NCBI RefSeq assembly: GCF_900112415.1
Contig: NZ_FOLV01000013.1
Location: forward strand, 46,591-110,590
DNA length: 64,000 nucleotides
From: Bacillus sp. 491mf
Lineage (GTDB): Bacteria; Bacillota; Bacilli; Bacillales; Bacillaceae_G
Reading direction: 5' to 3'
Shown: positions 25,792-34,475 of the stretch, piece by piece
Numbering within the stretch: the stretch's first letter is position 1
Layout of the letters: every line of letters starts with the position of its first letter
The notes under the pieces: generated by a model
What the model saw: the letters and a program-made list of their open reading frames with translations, nothing else
Told to the model about the DNA's origin: nothing
Databases searched by the model: none
Program-made: the position numbers and the translations under genes

Positions 25792-26433
25792 TTGTTATTA
25801 CAATATTTTACATTAAAAGGATACGGCGAACATGAAATCGTTATTCAAAAATCTCGCTTTATTTGCTATGCAAACCGCGCAACAACAGAAGCAGAAGCAC
25901 AAGAATTTATCCAAAAGATTAAAAAGCAACATTGGAATGCAACTCATAATTGCTCAGCCTACTTAATTGGTGAGCACGACCAAATACAAAAAGCAAATGA
26001 CGACGGAGAACCGAGCGGCACGGCTGGTGTACCTATTCTAGAAGTATTAAAGAAACGTCACTTAAAAGATACTGTAGTCGTTGTCACACGTTATTTCGGC
26101 GGCATTAAACTCGGAGCAGGTGGTTTAATTCGCGCATACGGAAAATGTACAAGTGAAGGGCTCAATCATATCGGCATCGTTGAACGAAAATTGATGCGCG
26201 TCATGAAAACAAAAATTGATTATACATTGCTTGGAAAAGTTGAAAATGAATTACGCAACTCTATATATGCTATTAAAGATATACACTACTTAGATCACGT
26301 CATATGCGATACATATGTGGAGGAAGATCAAAAACAATCATTCACAGAATGGATGATTGAAATCACAAATGGGAAATGTACAATTAACGAAGATGAGATG
26401 TTATATCTAGAACAAGATATAAATCCAAGTTGA
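25792..26433 (+). CDS. yvyE: YigZ/IMPACT-family protein YvyE
   Basis: 213 residues. The N-terminal IMPACT domain (about 1-120) has SRFICYANRATTEAEAQEFI, NDDGEPSGTAGVPIL and VVVTRYFGGIKLGAGGL. A C-terminal DUF1949 domain follows. The start is TTG at 25792 with ATAGGAG 9 nt upstream; no better start exists before the conserved region. The family has a suggested role in translation or peptide handling, not settled. It sits next to degV and lytR as in B. subtilis. Confidence 0.9.
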   Translation: MLLQYFTLKGYGEHEIVIQKSRFICYANRATTEAEAQEFIQKIKKQHWNATHNCSAYLIGEHDQIQKANDDGEPSGTAGVPILEVLKKRHLKDTVVVVTRYFGGIKLGAGGLIRAYGKCTSEGLNHIGIVERKLMRVMKTKIDYTLLGKVENELRNSIYAIKDIHYLDHVICDTYVEEDQKQSFTEWMIEITNGKCTINEDEMLYLEQDINPS

Positions 26434-26436
26434 AAA

Positions 26437-26570
26437 ACTGACTTAAAAACCTTTTTCTGCCACATGCGATATTTAAACAAAGAGAGAAAGAAAGTAGCGG
26501 GGTACTTTTTGCCCAACATGGCCGTGACTTGTATGTTGGAAAGTCAATTTGGATTTATATAGTACAACAC
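26437..26570 (+). repeat. Repeat family A, copy 5 (second half)
   Basis: ACCTTTTTCTGCCACATGCG, an A-rich stretch, AAGTAGCGG, CAACATGGCCGTGACTTGTAT and TTTGGATTTATATA. It matches the second half of copy 2 in order, and lacks the G+C-rich first half. Confidence 0.6.
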
Positions 26571-26596
26571 TAATTTACACTTAAAGGAGATTATTT

Positions 26597-27787
26597 ATGG
26601 AAGATCGTTATCATCATCTCCAAAATCGAAGAACAAAAAAGAAAAGAAGACGTAAAGGTTTCATATTCCTTATTTTCGCCCTCCTTATCGGAGGTGGAGG
26701 AGTTTATGCTTATAATTCCTATTCTTCTTTAATGGGAATTTATAGCGGTATGCAGCACGATAAATCGAAACTCCGTACAGAAGATGTAGAAATTACGAAA
26801 AAACCATTTAGTCTTTTAATTATGGGAATTGAAGATTATGCAACAGGTGGCGAAAATGGACGAACTGATTCCTTAATGTTTGCAACAATTAATCCAAATT
26901 CACAAAAAGTATCTTTAATGAGTATCCCGCGCGATTCACGTGTGACAATTGCAGGGCGTGATAAAAAAGATAAGATAAACGCAGCTCATGCCTATGGCGG
27001 AGAAAAAATGACAAGAGAAACAGTCGAAAACTTTCTAAAAGTGCCTGTGGATCACTATATAAAACTGGACTTTAAAGGATTTAAAGGTATCGTCGATGCT
27101 GTTGGCGGCGTTACAGTTGATGTTCCATTTGATTTTTGGGAACGATCTGATGTGAACTATTACAAAAAGATTGAGTTTAAAAAAGGACAACAGCATTTAA
27201 ACGGAGAAGAAGCATTAGCTTATGTTCGAATGAGAAAGCAAGATCCAAATGGTGATTTTGGACGTGCAGCTCGTCAACGTCAAGTACTTGCGGCGGTCGT
27301 ACATGAATTAAACTCACCTACTACCGTATTTAAAATAAACGATCTTGCAAAAGCAATCGGGAAATATATCAAAACAGACATACCTGTATCTGATGGCCTT
27401 GCACTCTATAAAAAATTCTCTGGTTTTGATGCATCTAGCATTCAAACGTTAAAACTAGAAGGCGAAGATAAGAAAATCGATGGAATTTATTATTTCGTTC
27501 CAAACGAAATAAACATTCAAGAAGTTCGCCATACCTTTAATCAAAACTTAGAAATACCAGATTCTTCGTCAGGTACGCAAGAACAACCTGAAACAAAAGA
27601 ACCGGCTAAACCAACGAACGGCCAAAATACAGAGCAAGAAAAACAAGAACCAGCTAAACATGATCAAAATTCGAATACACAAGCTGAAAAGCAAGAACCA
27701 GCTAAACCGAATCATAATTCCAATACACAAAAGACACCTTCATCCAATCAGCAATCAGATGAAGAATGGCAAATGTCTGGACATTAA
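26597..27787 (+). CDS. LytR-CpsA-Psr family wall-polymer ligase
   Basis: 396 residues. A Lys/Arg-rich cytoplasmic tail and one TM helix (about 21-42) precede the LCP domain (about 75-240). FSLLIMGIE, GRTDSLMFATI, SIPRDSRV with the key Arg-Asp-Ser-Arg, and YVRMRKQDPNGDFGRAARQR are the polyprenyl-phosphate-binding motifs. The last 80 residues are a low-complexity tail with repeated QEPAKP and HNSNTQ units. LCP enzymes (TagT/U/V) attach teichoic acids or secondary wall polysaccharide to peptidoglycan. It neighbours mnaA, galE and tagO. Confidence 0.9.
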   Translation: MEDRYHHLQNRRTKKKRRRKGFIFLIFALLIGGGGVYAYNSYSSLMGIYSGMQHDKSKLRTEDVEITKKPFSLLIMGIEDYATGGENGRTDSLMFATINPNSQKVSLMSIPRDSRVTIAGRDKKDKINAAHAYGGEKMTRETVENFLKVPVDHYIKLDFKGFKGIVDAVGGVTVDVPFDFWERSDVNYYKKIEFKKGQQHLNGEEALAYVRMRKQDPNGDFGRAARQRQVLAAVVHELNSPTTVFKINDLAKAIGKYIKTDIPVSDGLALYKKFSGFDASSIQTLKLEGEDKKIDGIYYFVPNEINIQEVRHTFNQNLEIPDSSSGTQEQPETKEPAKPTNGQNTEQEKQEPAKHDQNSNTQAEKQEPAKPNHNSNTQKTPSSNQQSDEEWQMSGH

Positions 27788-27826
27788 AAAAACAGCTGTC
27801 TCCTTTTTAGGGACAGCTGTTTTTCA
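27788..27826. terminator. Terminator between lytR-like gene and mnaA
   Basis: AAAACAGCTGTCTCC / GGGACAGCTGTTTTT, flanked by A-run and T-run. It serves both convergent genes. Confidence 0.88.
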
Positions 27827-27828
27827 TC

Positions 27829-28944
27829 TTATTTATTAAAGTATTCTACAATCGCCTTCACAATACGCCCTGACGCCTGACCATCACCGTATGGATTCGA
27901 TGCTTTTGCCATTGCACTGTGAGCTTCTTTATCTGATAATAACTCATTTGCTAAGTTGAAAATCGTCTCTTCATCTGTACCAGCAAGCTTTAATGTACCA
28001 GCCTCAATACCTTCTGGACGCTCTGTAGTATCACGCAGAACAAGAACCGGCACACCAAGTGATGGCGCTTCTTCTTGCACACCGCCAGAATCCGTTAACA
28101 TTAAGTATGAGCGAGCTGCAAAGTTATGGAAGTCAATAACATCAAGCGGTTCAATTAAATGAATACGATCATGCTCCCCTAAAATTTCTCCTGCAATTTC
28201 ACGAACAACAGGATTCATATGTACCGGATATACTACTTGCACGTCTTCATGAGTTTCAACAAGACGTTTAATAGCACGGAACATATTACGCATCGGCTCA
28301 CCTAAATTTTCACGGCGATGAGCTGTCATGAGAACGAGGCGGCTATCTCCAACTTTCTCTAACACCGGATGCGTATACGATTCTTTCACTGTCGTTTTTA
28401 ACGCATCAATTGCTGTATTTCCTGTAATGAAAATGTTTACCTCTTTTTTGTTCTCTTGTTGTAAGTTCGTTGCAGACTTCGCTGTTGGTGCAAAATGAAG
28501 ATCTGCCATTACACCCGTTAATTGACGGTTCATTTCTTCTGGATATGGAGAATATTTATCCCATGTACGAAGGCCAGCTTCCACATGACCAATTGGAATT
28601 TGATTATAAAAAGCAGCGAGACTTGCAATAAATGTCGTCGTTGTATCACCATGTACAAGAACGATATCTGGTTTCGCTTCTTTCATGATTTTATCTAAAC
28701 CTTCTAAACCACGGGTTGTAATATCAATTAACGTTTGACGGTCTTTCATAATATTTAAATCATAATTTGGCTTAATACCAAAAATGTCTAACACTTGATC
28801 CAACATTTGACGATGTTGTGCTGTTACAGTCACAATAGGCTCAATTTGCTGTGAATGTTTTTGCAATTCCAACACGAGAGGGGCCATTTTGATAGCTTCC
28901 GGACGCGTTCCAAAAATCGTCATTACTTTAATGCGTTCTGTCAT
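27829..28944 (-). CDS. mnaA: UDP-N-acetylglucosamine 2-epimerase (non-hydrolysing)
   Basis: 371 residues. FGTRPEAIKMAPL is the N-terminal motif, VHGDTTTTFIASLAAF and GHVEAGLRT are the substrate-site motifs, and DSGGVQEEAPSLGVPVLVLR is the UDP-binding region (family-typical Ser-Gly-Gly and Glu). It makes UDP-ManNAc for wall-linkage units and secondary polymers. ATG 28944 follows AGAGAGGAATTGAAT; the frame extends 17 codons upstream. Near tagO and an LCP ligase, which fits a wall-polymer role. Confidence 0.95.
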   Translation of the reverse strand: MTERIKVMTIFGTRPEAIKMAPLVLELQKHSQQIEPIVTVTAQHRQMLDQVLDIFGIKPNYDLNIMKDRQTLIDITTRGLEGLDKIMKEAKPDIVLVHGDTTTTFIASLAAFYNQIPIGHVEAGLRTWDKYSPYPEEMNRQLTGVMADLHFAPTAKSATNLQQENKKEVNIFITGNTAIDALKTTVKESYTHPVLEKVGDSRLVLMTAHRRENLGEPMRNMFRAIKRLVETHEDVQVVYPVHMNPVVREIAGEILGEHDRIHLIEPLDVIDFHNFAARSYLMLTDSGGVQEEAPSLGVPVLVLRDTTERPEGIEAGTLKLAGTDEETIFNLANELLSDKEAHSAMAKASNPYGDGQASGRIVKAIVEYFNK

Positions 28945-29053
28945 ATTCAATTCCTCTCTTCTTTCAGTTTCTCGATTCGTCATATACGACAACACTTGTT
29001 ATTATATATGAGAATCCATAATGTCAAAAGGAAATATTTTCTAAAAGATATAT

Positions 29054-29094
29054 AAAAACAAGTCAGCTACAAGGAAGCAGCTGACTTGTTTTTA
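29054..29094 (-). terminator. Terminator of galE
   Basis: AACAAGTCAGCT (29057-29068) and AGCTGACTTGTT (29079-29090), 12-bp perfect arms with T-run on the minus strand. Confidence 0.85.
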
Positions 29095-30078
29095 CTTACT
29101 ATATCCGTCCGGATGGGATGTATGCCATTCCCAAGCTGTTTGAATCATTTCTTCAAGCGAATATTTTGCCTTCCAACCTAATTCATTATAAATCTTTTCT
29201 GATGAAGCGATAAGCCTTGCAGGATCTCCAGCGCGGCGCTCCGCGCTAATCACATTTGCTTTCTTCTCCGTTACACGTTCACACGTTTCAATCACTTCTT
29301 TAACAGAAAATCCTTTTCCGTTCCCTAAGTTGTATACTTCATTTGATTTTTGCTCATTTTGTAAACTTTGCAGCGCTAAAATGTGCGCCTCCGCTAAGTC
29401 TGTCACATGAATATAATCGCGAATACAAGTACCGTCATGTGTATCATAATCTGTACCAAAAACAGCAATCGATTCACGTTTTCCTAATAAATGCTGAAGT
29501 ACAAGCGGAATTAAATGTGTCTCTGGCGTATGATCTTCACCAATTGTTCCTGATACATGGGCTCCCGCTGCATTAAAGTAGCGAAGTACAACATATTTCA
29601 GGCCATAAGCGGCATGAAAATCTTGTAAAATATGCTCAACCATTAATTTAGTGCGTCCGTATGTATTAATTGGATTTGTTGCCGTCTTTTCTGTAATCAT
29701 ATCTGTTTCTGGAATTCCGTACGTTGCCGCTGTTGAAGAGAAAATAAATGATGTTACGCCATGCTCCATCATTTTCTCTAGCAACGTCATCGTTGCCGAT
29801 ACGTTGTTTTTATAATATTTCAACGGATTGGAAACAGATTCACCAACAAGACTATTTGCCGCAAAATGCATAACAGCATCAATAGAGTAGTTACCAAATA
29901 CACGATCCAAATCTGCTGCGTTACTTAAATCTCCTACTTCTAAGATCGCTCTCTCATCAACACTTTCACGATGACCAGTTGATAAGTTATCTAATACGAC
30001 CACTTCAAATTTTTGGTCTAACAATTGTTTTACTGTATGACTTCCAATATACCCTGCTCCGCCAACGACTAAAATCAT
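29092..30078 (-). CDS. galE: UDP-glucose 4-epimerase
   Basis: 328 residues, short-chain dehydrogenase fold. The NAD loop is GGAGYIGSH at residues 7-15. STAATYG holds the catalytic Ser/Thr, and the Tyr-x3-Lys pair is YGRTKLM. RYFNAAGAH and HDGTCIRDYIHV are GalE-specific. It interconverts UDP-Glc and UDP-Gal (or the GlcNAc forms) for wall sugars. ATG 30078 has AGGGGGAG 6 nt upstream; the frame extends 19 codons further. Confidence 0.94.
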   Translation of the reverse strand: MILVVGGAGYIGSHTVKQLLDQKFEVVVLDNLSTGHRESVDERAILEVGDLSNAADLDRVFGNYSIDAVMHFAANSLVGESVSNPLKYYKNNVSATMTLLEKMMEHGVTSFIFSSTAATYGIPETDMITEKTATNPINTYGRTKLMVEHILQDFHAAYGLKYVVLRYFNAAGAHVSGTIGEDHTPETHLIPLVLQHLLGKRESIAVFGTDYDTHDGTCIRDYIHVTDLAEAHILALQSLQNEQKSNEVYNLGNGKGFSVKEVIETCERVTEKKANVISAERRAGDPARLIASSEKIYNELGWKAKYSLEEMIQTAWEWHTSHPDGYSK

Positions 30079-30509
30079 GGTTTCTCCCCCTATAAAAAAT
30101 ATATTATCTATAGCTCCATAATTATTATAAAGCAATTCCTAGCTGCAAAATCAACTTTCTCCTAATAGCTTATAACAAGAAAAAAGCATTCACCTGTATT
30201 CCGCTATTCTCTCAACGTATATATTTACACAACGCAGTTCTACCATAACCATTATATACCACCCCACATCATCCTCGCATAAGAAACATACATATTTTTC
30301 TGTAAAACATCCATATTAAGATTAATTTTCATCTTATAATTCGCTTTTAAAATGTCATATATTTCAGATATTACAATTTAAAGTCATGCGAAAAAAAGAT
30401 TGAATTCCATTCTTTTTGTGATACCATATGTTATGAGCCAAAAACTTATATTGAATTTTAAAGTAAAAAAGAGATTTCAATACGTTAAAATATAAAAGGT
30501 GGGGTATTA
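30079..30509. other. Divergent spacer between galE and tagO
   Basis: About 430 bp of A+T-rich sequence with no coding frame. It should contain both promoters. TAAAAT near 30483 is a possible -10 for tagO, without a good -35. Confidence 0.4.
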
Positions 30510-31580
30510 ATGGACTCACGAATTATTTATGCAGTTTTGGCATCGTTCATTACCGTACTGATCGCTACCCCTTTCGTAATTAAGTTAGCCTTTAAGATCG
30601 GGGCAACAGACAAGCCAAATGCTCGTAAAGTACACCAGAACATTATGCCGCGTCTTGGCGGACTGGCAATCTTTATCGGAGTTGCTATAGGGTGCTTTGT
30701 TAGCGGCTTGTATGAACAGCGTATCGTATCGATTAGTATAGGTGCTGTCATCATCATTATCATTGGAATTTTAGATGATATGTATGAATTATCTGCAAAA
30801 GTAAAATTCGGTGGACAACTTTTAGTCGCTTTGTTAATCGTGAAAAACTTACAAATACCAGTGCTTTACATTCCAATCTTAGGAGACACTGAACTTGGAT
30901 GGCTATCTTATCCAATTACAGTCTTTTGGATTGTCGGTATTACGAATGCTATTAATTTAATTGACGGACTTGACGGATTATCAGCTGGCATTTCTTCCAT
31001 TGTTCTTGCAACATTAGCTTACATGGCTGCTACTAGCGTGACTGGTGCCGGTAGTGCAATTATTTTACCGCTTGCACTTATCGTATTAGCAAGTACAATT
31101 GGATTTTTATTCTATAACTTCCATCCAGCGAAAATCTTTATGGGAGATACGGGGGCACTGTTTTTAGGATATTGCATTGCGGTGCTGTCACTACTCGGAC
31201 TATACAAAAGCGTAACATTATTTAGCTTTATCGTTCCAATCATTATTTTAGGGGTACCAATCTTTGATACAACATTTGCGATTATTCGCCGTGTTGTAAA
31301 TAAGAAACCTATTTCAGCACCAGATAAATCGCATTTGCATCACCGCTTACTGGCAATAGGGTTCTCTCATCGAACAACGGTGCTAATTATTTATGCATTT
31401 GGTATTTTCTTTAGTGTAAATGCCATTATTTTCTCAAAAGCAACATTATGGCTCTCAATTGTTCTTCTATTCCTGCTTATTTTAATTACTGAAATTGTGG
31501 CAGAAATTATCGGTCTTGTACACGATCGCTATAAACCAATTATTTCAATCTATAAAAAAGTAAAAAGACGTGAAGAATAA
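30510..31580 (+). CDS. tagO: Undecaprenyl-phosphate GlcNAc-1-phosphate transferase
   Basis: 356 residues with about ten to eleven membrane helices. Polyprenyl-phosphate transferase motifs are visible: GATDKPNARKVH near residue 31, GILDDMYELSAKVKF with the Asp pair, NAINLIDGLDGLSAG, FNFHPAKIFMGDTGALFLGY (NFHPAKIFMGDTG), and the loop KSHLHHRLL. This enzyme starts wall teichoic acid or secondary-polymer synthesis on the inner face of the membrane. The ATG follows AAAGGTGGGG. Confidence 0.93.
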   Translation: MDSRIIYAVLASFITVLIATPFVIKLAFKIGATDKPNARKVHQNIMPRLGGLAIFIGVAIGCFVSGLYEQRIVSISIGAVIIIIIGILDDMYELSAKVKFGGQLLVALLIVKNLQIPVLYIPILGDTELGWLSYPITVFWIVGITNAINLIDGLDGLSAGISSIVLATLAYMAATSVTGAGSAIILPLALIVLASTIGFLFYNFHPAKIFMGDTGALFLGYCIAVLSLLGLYKSVTLFSFIVPIIILGVPIFDTTFAIIRRVVNKKPISAPDKSHLHHRLLAIGFSHRTTVLIIYAFGIFFSVNAIIFSKATLWLSIVLLFLLILITEIVAEIIGLVHDRYKPIISIYKKVKRREE

Positions 31581-31615
31581 AAATAGCATAACCAATACAA
31601 CGTAAAAATATACAA

Positions 31616-31652
31616 ACAGGAAAATTTCTTTAAAGAAATTTCCTGTTTTTTT
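31616..31652 (+). terminator. Terminator of tagO
   Basis: ACAGGAAA-TTTCTT / AAGAAA-TTTCCTGT stem followed by T7. Confidence 0.85.
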
Positions 31653-31732
31653 GTTTTCCAAAATATAGTTCGTTTGAGAAGGTCCACCTTGGAGCAAGAT
31701 AACAGTACAATCTTCAAATTAGGGTGATTATC

Positions 31733-32497
31733 ATGATTAAGCGAACATTTTTACTTCTTTGTTTGTTTTCGACTATCATCTTTTGTTTTCTATCACCTAT
31801 GCAGGGTGCCGTTGTACCTTCACATGAGAATCGCCCTATCTCTCATTCTGAAACACAACCGCTCCATCAATATACCGCTGCTTCGCAAACAAAAGTAGCT
31901 TATTTAACATTCGATGATGGACCAAACAAATACACATCACAAATTTTAAACATTTTAAAGCAAAAAAACGGAAAAGCAACCTTCTTTGTTATCGGTGGAC
32001 GCGTCTCTCGTTATCCTCAAACAACAAAACGAGTCATTCAAGAAGGTCATTATTTAGGATTACATAGTATGTCTCACAATGCAAAATCCCTTTATAATGG
32101 TGATCCCTCTATTTTAGTTTCTGAAATGGAACAGGCCCGGAAAATTGTTCGGATGATTACTGGAATTGACACACATCTTGTTCGCGTTCCTTATGGCAGT
32201 ATGCCCTATTTAAAGAAAAATTATCGCGACGCTCTCGTTTCCTCTCACTATAAAATGTGGGATTGGACAATCGATACATACGATTGGAAAAGCGCACATA
32301 ATCCATTTGCCGTATTGGAACGAGTAATGAATCAAAGTGATAATTCAATCGAAGTCATTTTAATGCATGATTCAAACGTTACCGTACAAATCTTACCAAA
32401 AATCATTGACTATCTTCATTCACAAGGATATACACTTCTCCCTTACAACCCTTCCTCTCATTTAGAAGTGAATTTTTGGAAGGACGCAAGATTATAA
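31733..32497 (+). CDS. Exported polysaccharide deacetylase (NodB domain)
   Basis: 254 residues. A signal peptide or anchor spans about 1-28, with a NodB domain at about 60-250. TFDDGP gives the catalytic and metal Asp pair, HSMSH the two metal His, and IEVILMHDS the C-terminal His. Motif 3 is RVPYG instead of the usual RPPYG. It removes acetyl groups from peptidoglycan or another wall sugar polymer. I used ATG 31733; a GTG at 31724 in the same frame overlaps the ribosome site AGGGTGAT. Confidence 0.87.
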   Translation: MIKRTFLLLCLFSTIIFCFLSPMQGAVVPSHENRPISHSETQPLHQYTAASQTKVAYLTFDDGPNKYTSQILNILKQKNGKATFFVIGGRVSRYPQTTKRVIQEGHYLGLHSMSHNAKSLYNGDPSILVSEMEQARKIVRMITGIDTHLVRVPYGSMPYLKKNYRDALVSSHYKMWDWTIDTYDWKSAHNPFAVLERVMNQSDNSIEVILMHDSNVTVQILPKIIDYLHSQGYTLLPYNPSSHLEVNFWKDARL

Positions 32498-32620
32498 GGA
32501 GCTAACTAAAAAGTCTACTTTTTAGTTAGCTCCTTTCACTTTGAATCGACTACTTGTATGTCGAATATTACCGAAGGGTCTTTATATTGTGTCGAAGCGC
32601 CGATATATTGCAAAGAACGG
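32496..32620 (+). repeat. Repeat family D, copy 2, with terminator hairpin
   Basis: 18-bp arms (32496-32513 with 32518-32535, loop TCTA), starting AAGGAGCTAAC and ending GTTAGCTCCTT, overlap the deacetylase stop codon and must act as its terminator. Next come GAATCGACTACTTGTATGTC, GAATATT, GGGTCTTTAT and GTGTCGAAGCGCCGATATATT. The same order occurs at 58.0 kb and, reversed, at 36.6 kb. Confidence 0.75.
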
Positions 32621-32647
32621 CCGAGCCATGTGAAAACAAAGAAAAAA

Positions 32648-32697
32648 GAGAAAGAACAAAGGAATCCTCAATGAAGAGATTTCTTTTGTTCTTTCTC
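32648..32697. repeat. Long perfect hairpin
   Basis: GAGAAAGAACAAA (32648-32660) and TTTGTTCTTTCTC (32685-32697), 13 bp perfect, continued by GGAATC/GATTTC with one mismatch. No gene ends here. It may be a terminator for an antisense transcript, or a MITE-like remnant. Confidence 0.5.
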
Positions 32698-32865
32698 AAT
32701 GACAAGTAATTTTGTAGAGCTATTATCCGTTAGATCAAAGATAGTTAGGAGGCTATCTTCTTACAAATTCACTGTACCATAAAAAACCACTTCTCAATTA
32801 TGCAATTTTACATATTCATAACATTCTCGCCATTTCCTTATTTACATAGATTCGATATGATAAAA

Positions 32866-32935
32866 ACAACATTCCCTTTTTGGAGGGGCGAAAGCGTCTG
32901 GCCATACATAAAATTTATAAAAAACTTTATTCAAG
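32866..32935 (+). repeat. Repeat family A, copy 6, truncated at the IscB element
   Basis: CCCTTTTTGGAGGGGCGAAA and GCGTCTGGCCATACATAAAAT match the first half of family A. The second half is absent where the IscB-associated sequence begins. Confidence 0.55.
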
Positions 32936-32940
32936 AAAAA

Positions 32941-33190
32941 GGTGACTTCTATCACTGCCAATAACCCGCCACTTACCCGCTGATGCGGTTTGAAGTGGAG
33001 GCTTGCAAAGGCCTTTGTTGACTACCCTCAGTCTTTCGCGAACTACGTTGGTTTGGTCATGACACCTGTGGATACTCCTCAAGTCCGCAGCCCTGTCGTC
33101 TATGGTTAAAAGCTCTGATGGGTAGGAGCGGTGCTGTAGACCTAACAAGCCTTTCCAACATTGGGTATGAGGCACACACTCCAAAAAAGG
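32941..33190 (+). ncRNA. Omega (HEARO-like) guide RNA region of IscB
   Basis: The position is directly upstream of iscB, running up to its ribosome site. Local stems: CCACTT / AAGTGG (32969-32974 with 32993-32998) enclosing CCGC-TGAT-GCGG. GTCTA / TAGAC (33098-33102 with 33137-33141) encloses GCTC / GAGC. IscB elements carry such an RNA here, with the guide at its 5' end reading into the flank. The identification rests on position, base composition and stems, not on a covariance-model match. Confidence 0.62.
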
Positions 33191-33201
33191 AGGTATACGT
33201 T

Positions 33202-34451
33202 TTGTTCGTATACGTAAGAAACAAACACGATGAACCTGTCATGCCATGTTCGCCAAGAAAAGCAAGGCGCTTATTACAGGAACGAAAAGCAAAGGTAATC
33301 AAACGAACACCATTTACCATTCAATTACTCTATGGGAGCAGTGGATACAAACAATCTGTTTCCTTAGGAATTGACGCAGGAACAAAACACATTGGTGTTT
33401 CTGCGCCAACAGAACAAAAGGTTCTATTCGAAGCAAATGTACAGCTTCGTACCGATATCCAAGAATTACTGACGACTCGTTCCCAGTTTCGAAAAGCGAG
33501 AAGAAACCGTACAACACGCTACCGAAAGGCAAGGTTTTTAAACCGTAAGAAACCAAAAGGTTGGTTAGCCCCTTCGGTACAACATAAAGTCAATTCTCAT
33601 CTCAAAATCGTAAGCCTTGTACATGACATCCTTCCTGTTACCAAACTAACAGTGGAAGTTGCTCAATTTGACACACAACTGCTGAAAAACCCCGATATTC
33701 AAGGAGAGCAATATCAACAAGGCGAACAAATGGGGTTTTAGAACACTAGAGAATACTAGAGAATATGTCTTGTTTCGCGATCGTCACACGTGTCAGCGCT
33801 GTAAAGGAAAGAAGAAAGACAAAATCCTTAATGTGCATCACATTGAAAGTCGGAAAACAGGCGGAGATCGTCCTGATAATTTGATTACACTGTGCGAAAC
33901 GTGTCATAATGAAATTCATCGAAAAGGATTAGAACATACCATTAAGCGGAAAAGCAAATCATTGCGAGATGCCTCTCAGATGACCGTGATGCGATGGTTT
34001 ATCTATAACGGAATCAAAGAAATCTATCCCCATGCCCAGTTGACATACGGATATCTCACGAAGCATACACGCATCACACATCGTCGATGCGCGATGCGTG
34101 AGTGGTTATCCAGTAGCGAAACCTATTGATGCAGTGTATCTCATGAAATTCGTTCGCAAGAACAACCGTCAGTTGTATAAAGCAACGATTGGGAAAGGCG
34201 GGAAGCGCAAATCGAATAAGGCAGAACGATACGTAAAAGGGTTTCAGCTATTTGACAAAGTGGTCTACGAAGGGCAAGAGTGCTTTATTTTCGGAAGACG
34301 AAAAACAGGGTATTTTGACTTAAGACTGTTAGACGGAAGCAAAATTCATGCGTCCGCAAGTGTAAAAAAATTGAAACGAGTCGAATATACCGATACTTTA
34401 CTCATCGAAAGGAGAGAAAGCGATTCGTCCCCGACTTACGCTTTCGCTTAG
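33202..34451 (+). pseudogene. iscB: iscB, RNA-guided nuclease (Cas9 ancestor), broken
   Basis: The start is TTG 33202 with AAGGAGG 8 nt upstream. PLMP-type motif PVMPCSPRKARRLL, RuvC-I SLGIDAGTKHIGVSA, Arg-rich bridge helix RSQFRKARRNRTTRYRKARF, and RuvC-II KLTVEVAQFD. HNH is NVHHIESRKTGGDRPDNL with the C-x2-C pairs CQRC and CETC, then RuvC-III region TYGYLTKHTRIT and the C-terminal target-interaction domain (KGFQLFDKV, LLDGSKIHASAS). Lesions: TAG at 33739-33741 where Trp is expected, a 10-bp tandem duplication (ACTAGAGAAT twice, 33745-33764), and about 2 nt missing near 34086 in the RuvC-III His-Arg-Ile-Asp-Ala motif. The three readable pieces end at 33741, 34129 and 34451. Intact length would be about 415 residues. 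Confidence 0.85.
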
Positions 34452-34460
34452 AAGTCGGGG
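34429..34460 (+). repeat. Right-end hairpin of the IscB element
   Basis: 9-bp arms CCCCGACTT and AAGTCGGGG around a loop that contains the iscB stop codon. This is the subterminal palindrome expected at an IS200/IS605-type right end. Confidence 0.7.
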
Positions 34461-34475
34461 TCTCCTCGCCGAAAT

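Larger units (their letters stand above)
32938..34475 (+). mobile_element. IscB element (IS200/IS605-like, non-autonomous, decayed)
   Basis: Left part: about 250 bp of structured, G+C-richer non-coding DNA directly upstream of iscB. Middle: an iscB frame with several lesions. Right end: hairpin CCCCGACTT / AAGTCGGGG (34429-34460), with the iscB stop codon in its loop, as usual for right ends of IS200/IS605-type elements. No tnpA transposase lies in or next to it, so any movement would need a helper in trans. Exact ends are not certain; there is no target-site duplication, which fits this single-strand transposition class. Confidence 0.75.

Noticed and set aside
32927-33320. Minus-strand frames across the omega-RNA region
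   Set aside because: No ribosome sites and no resemblance; they are the complement of a structured RNA and the iscB start.
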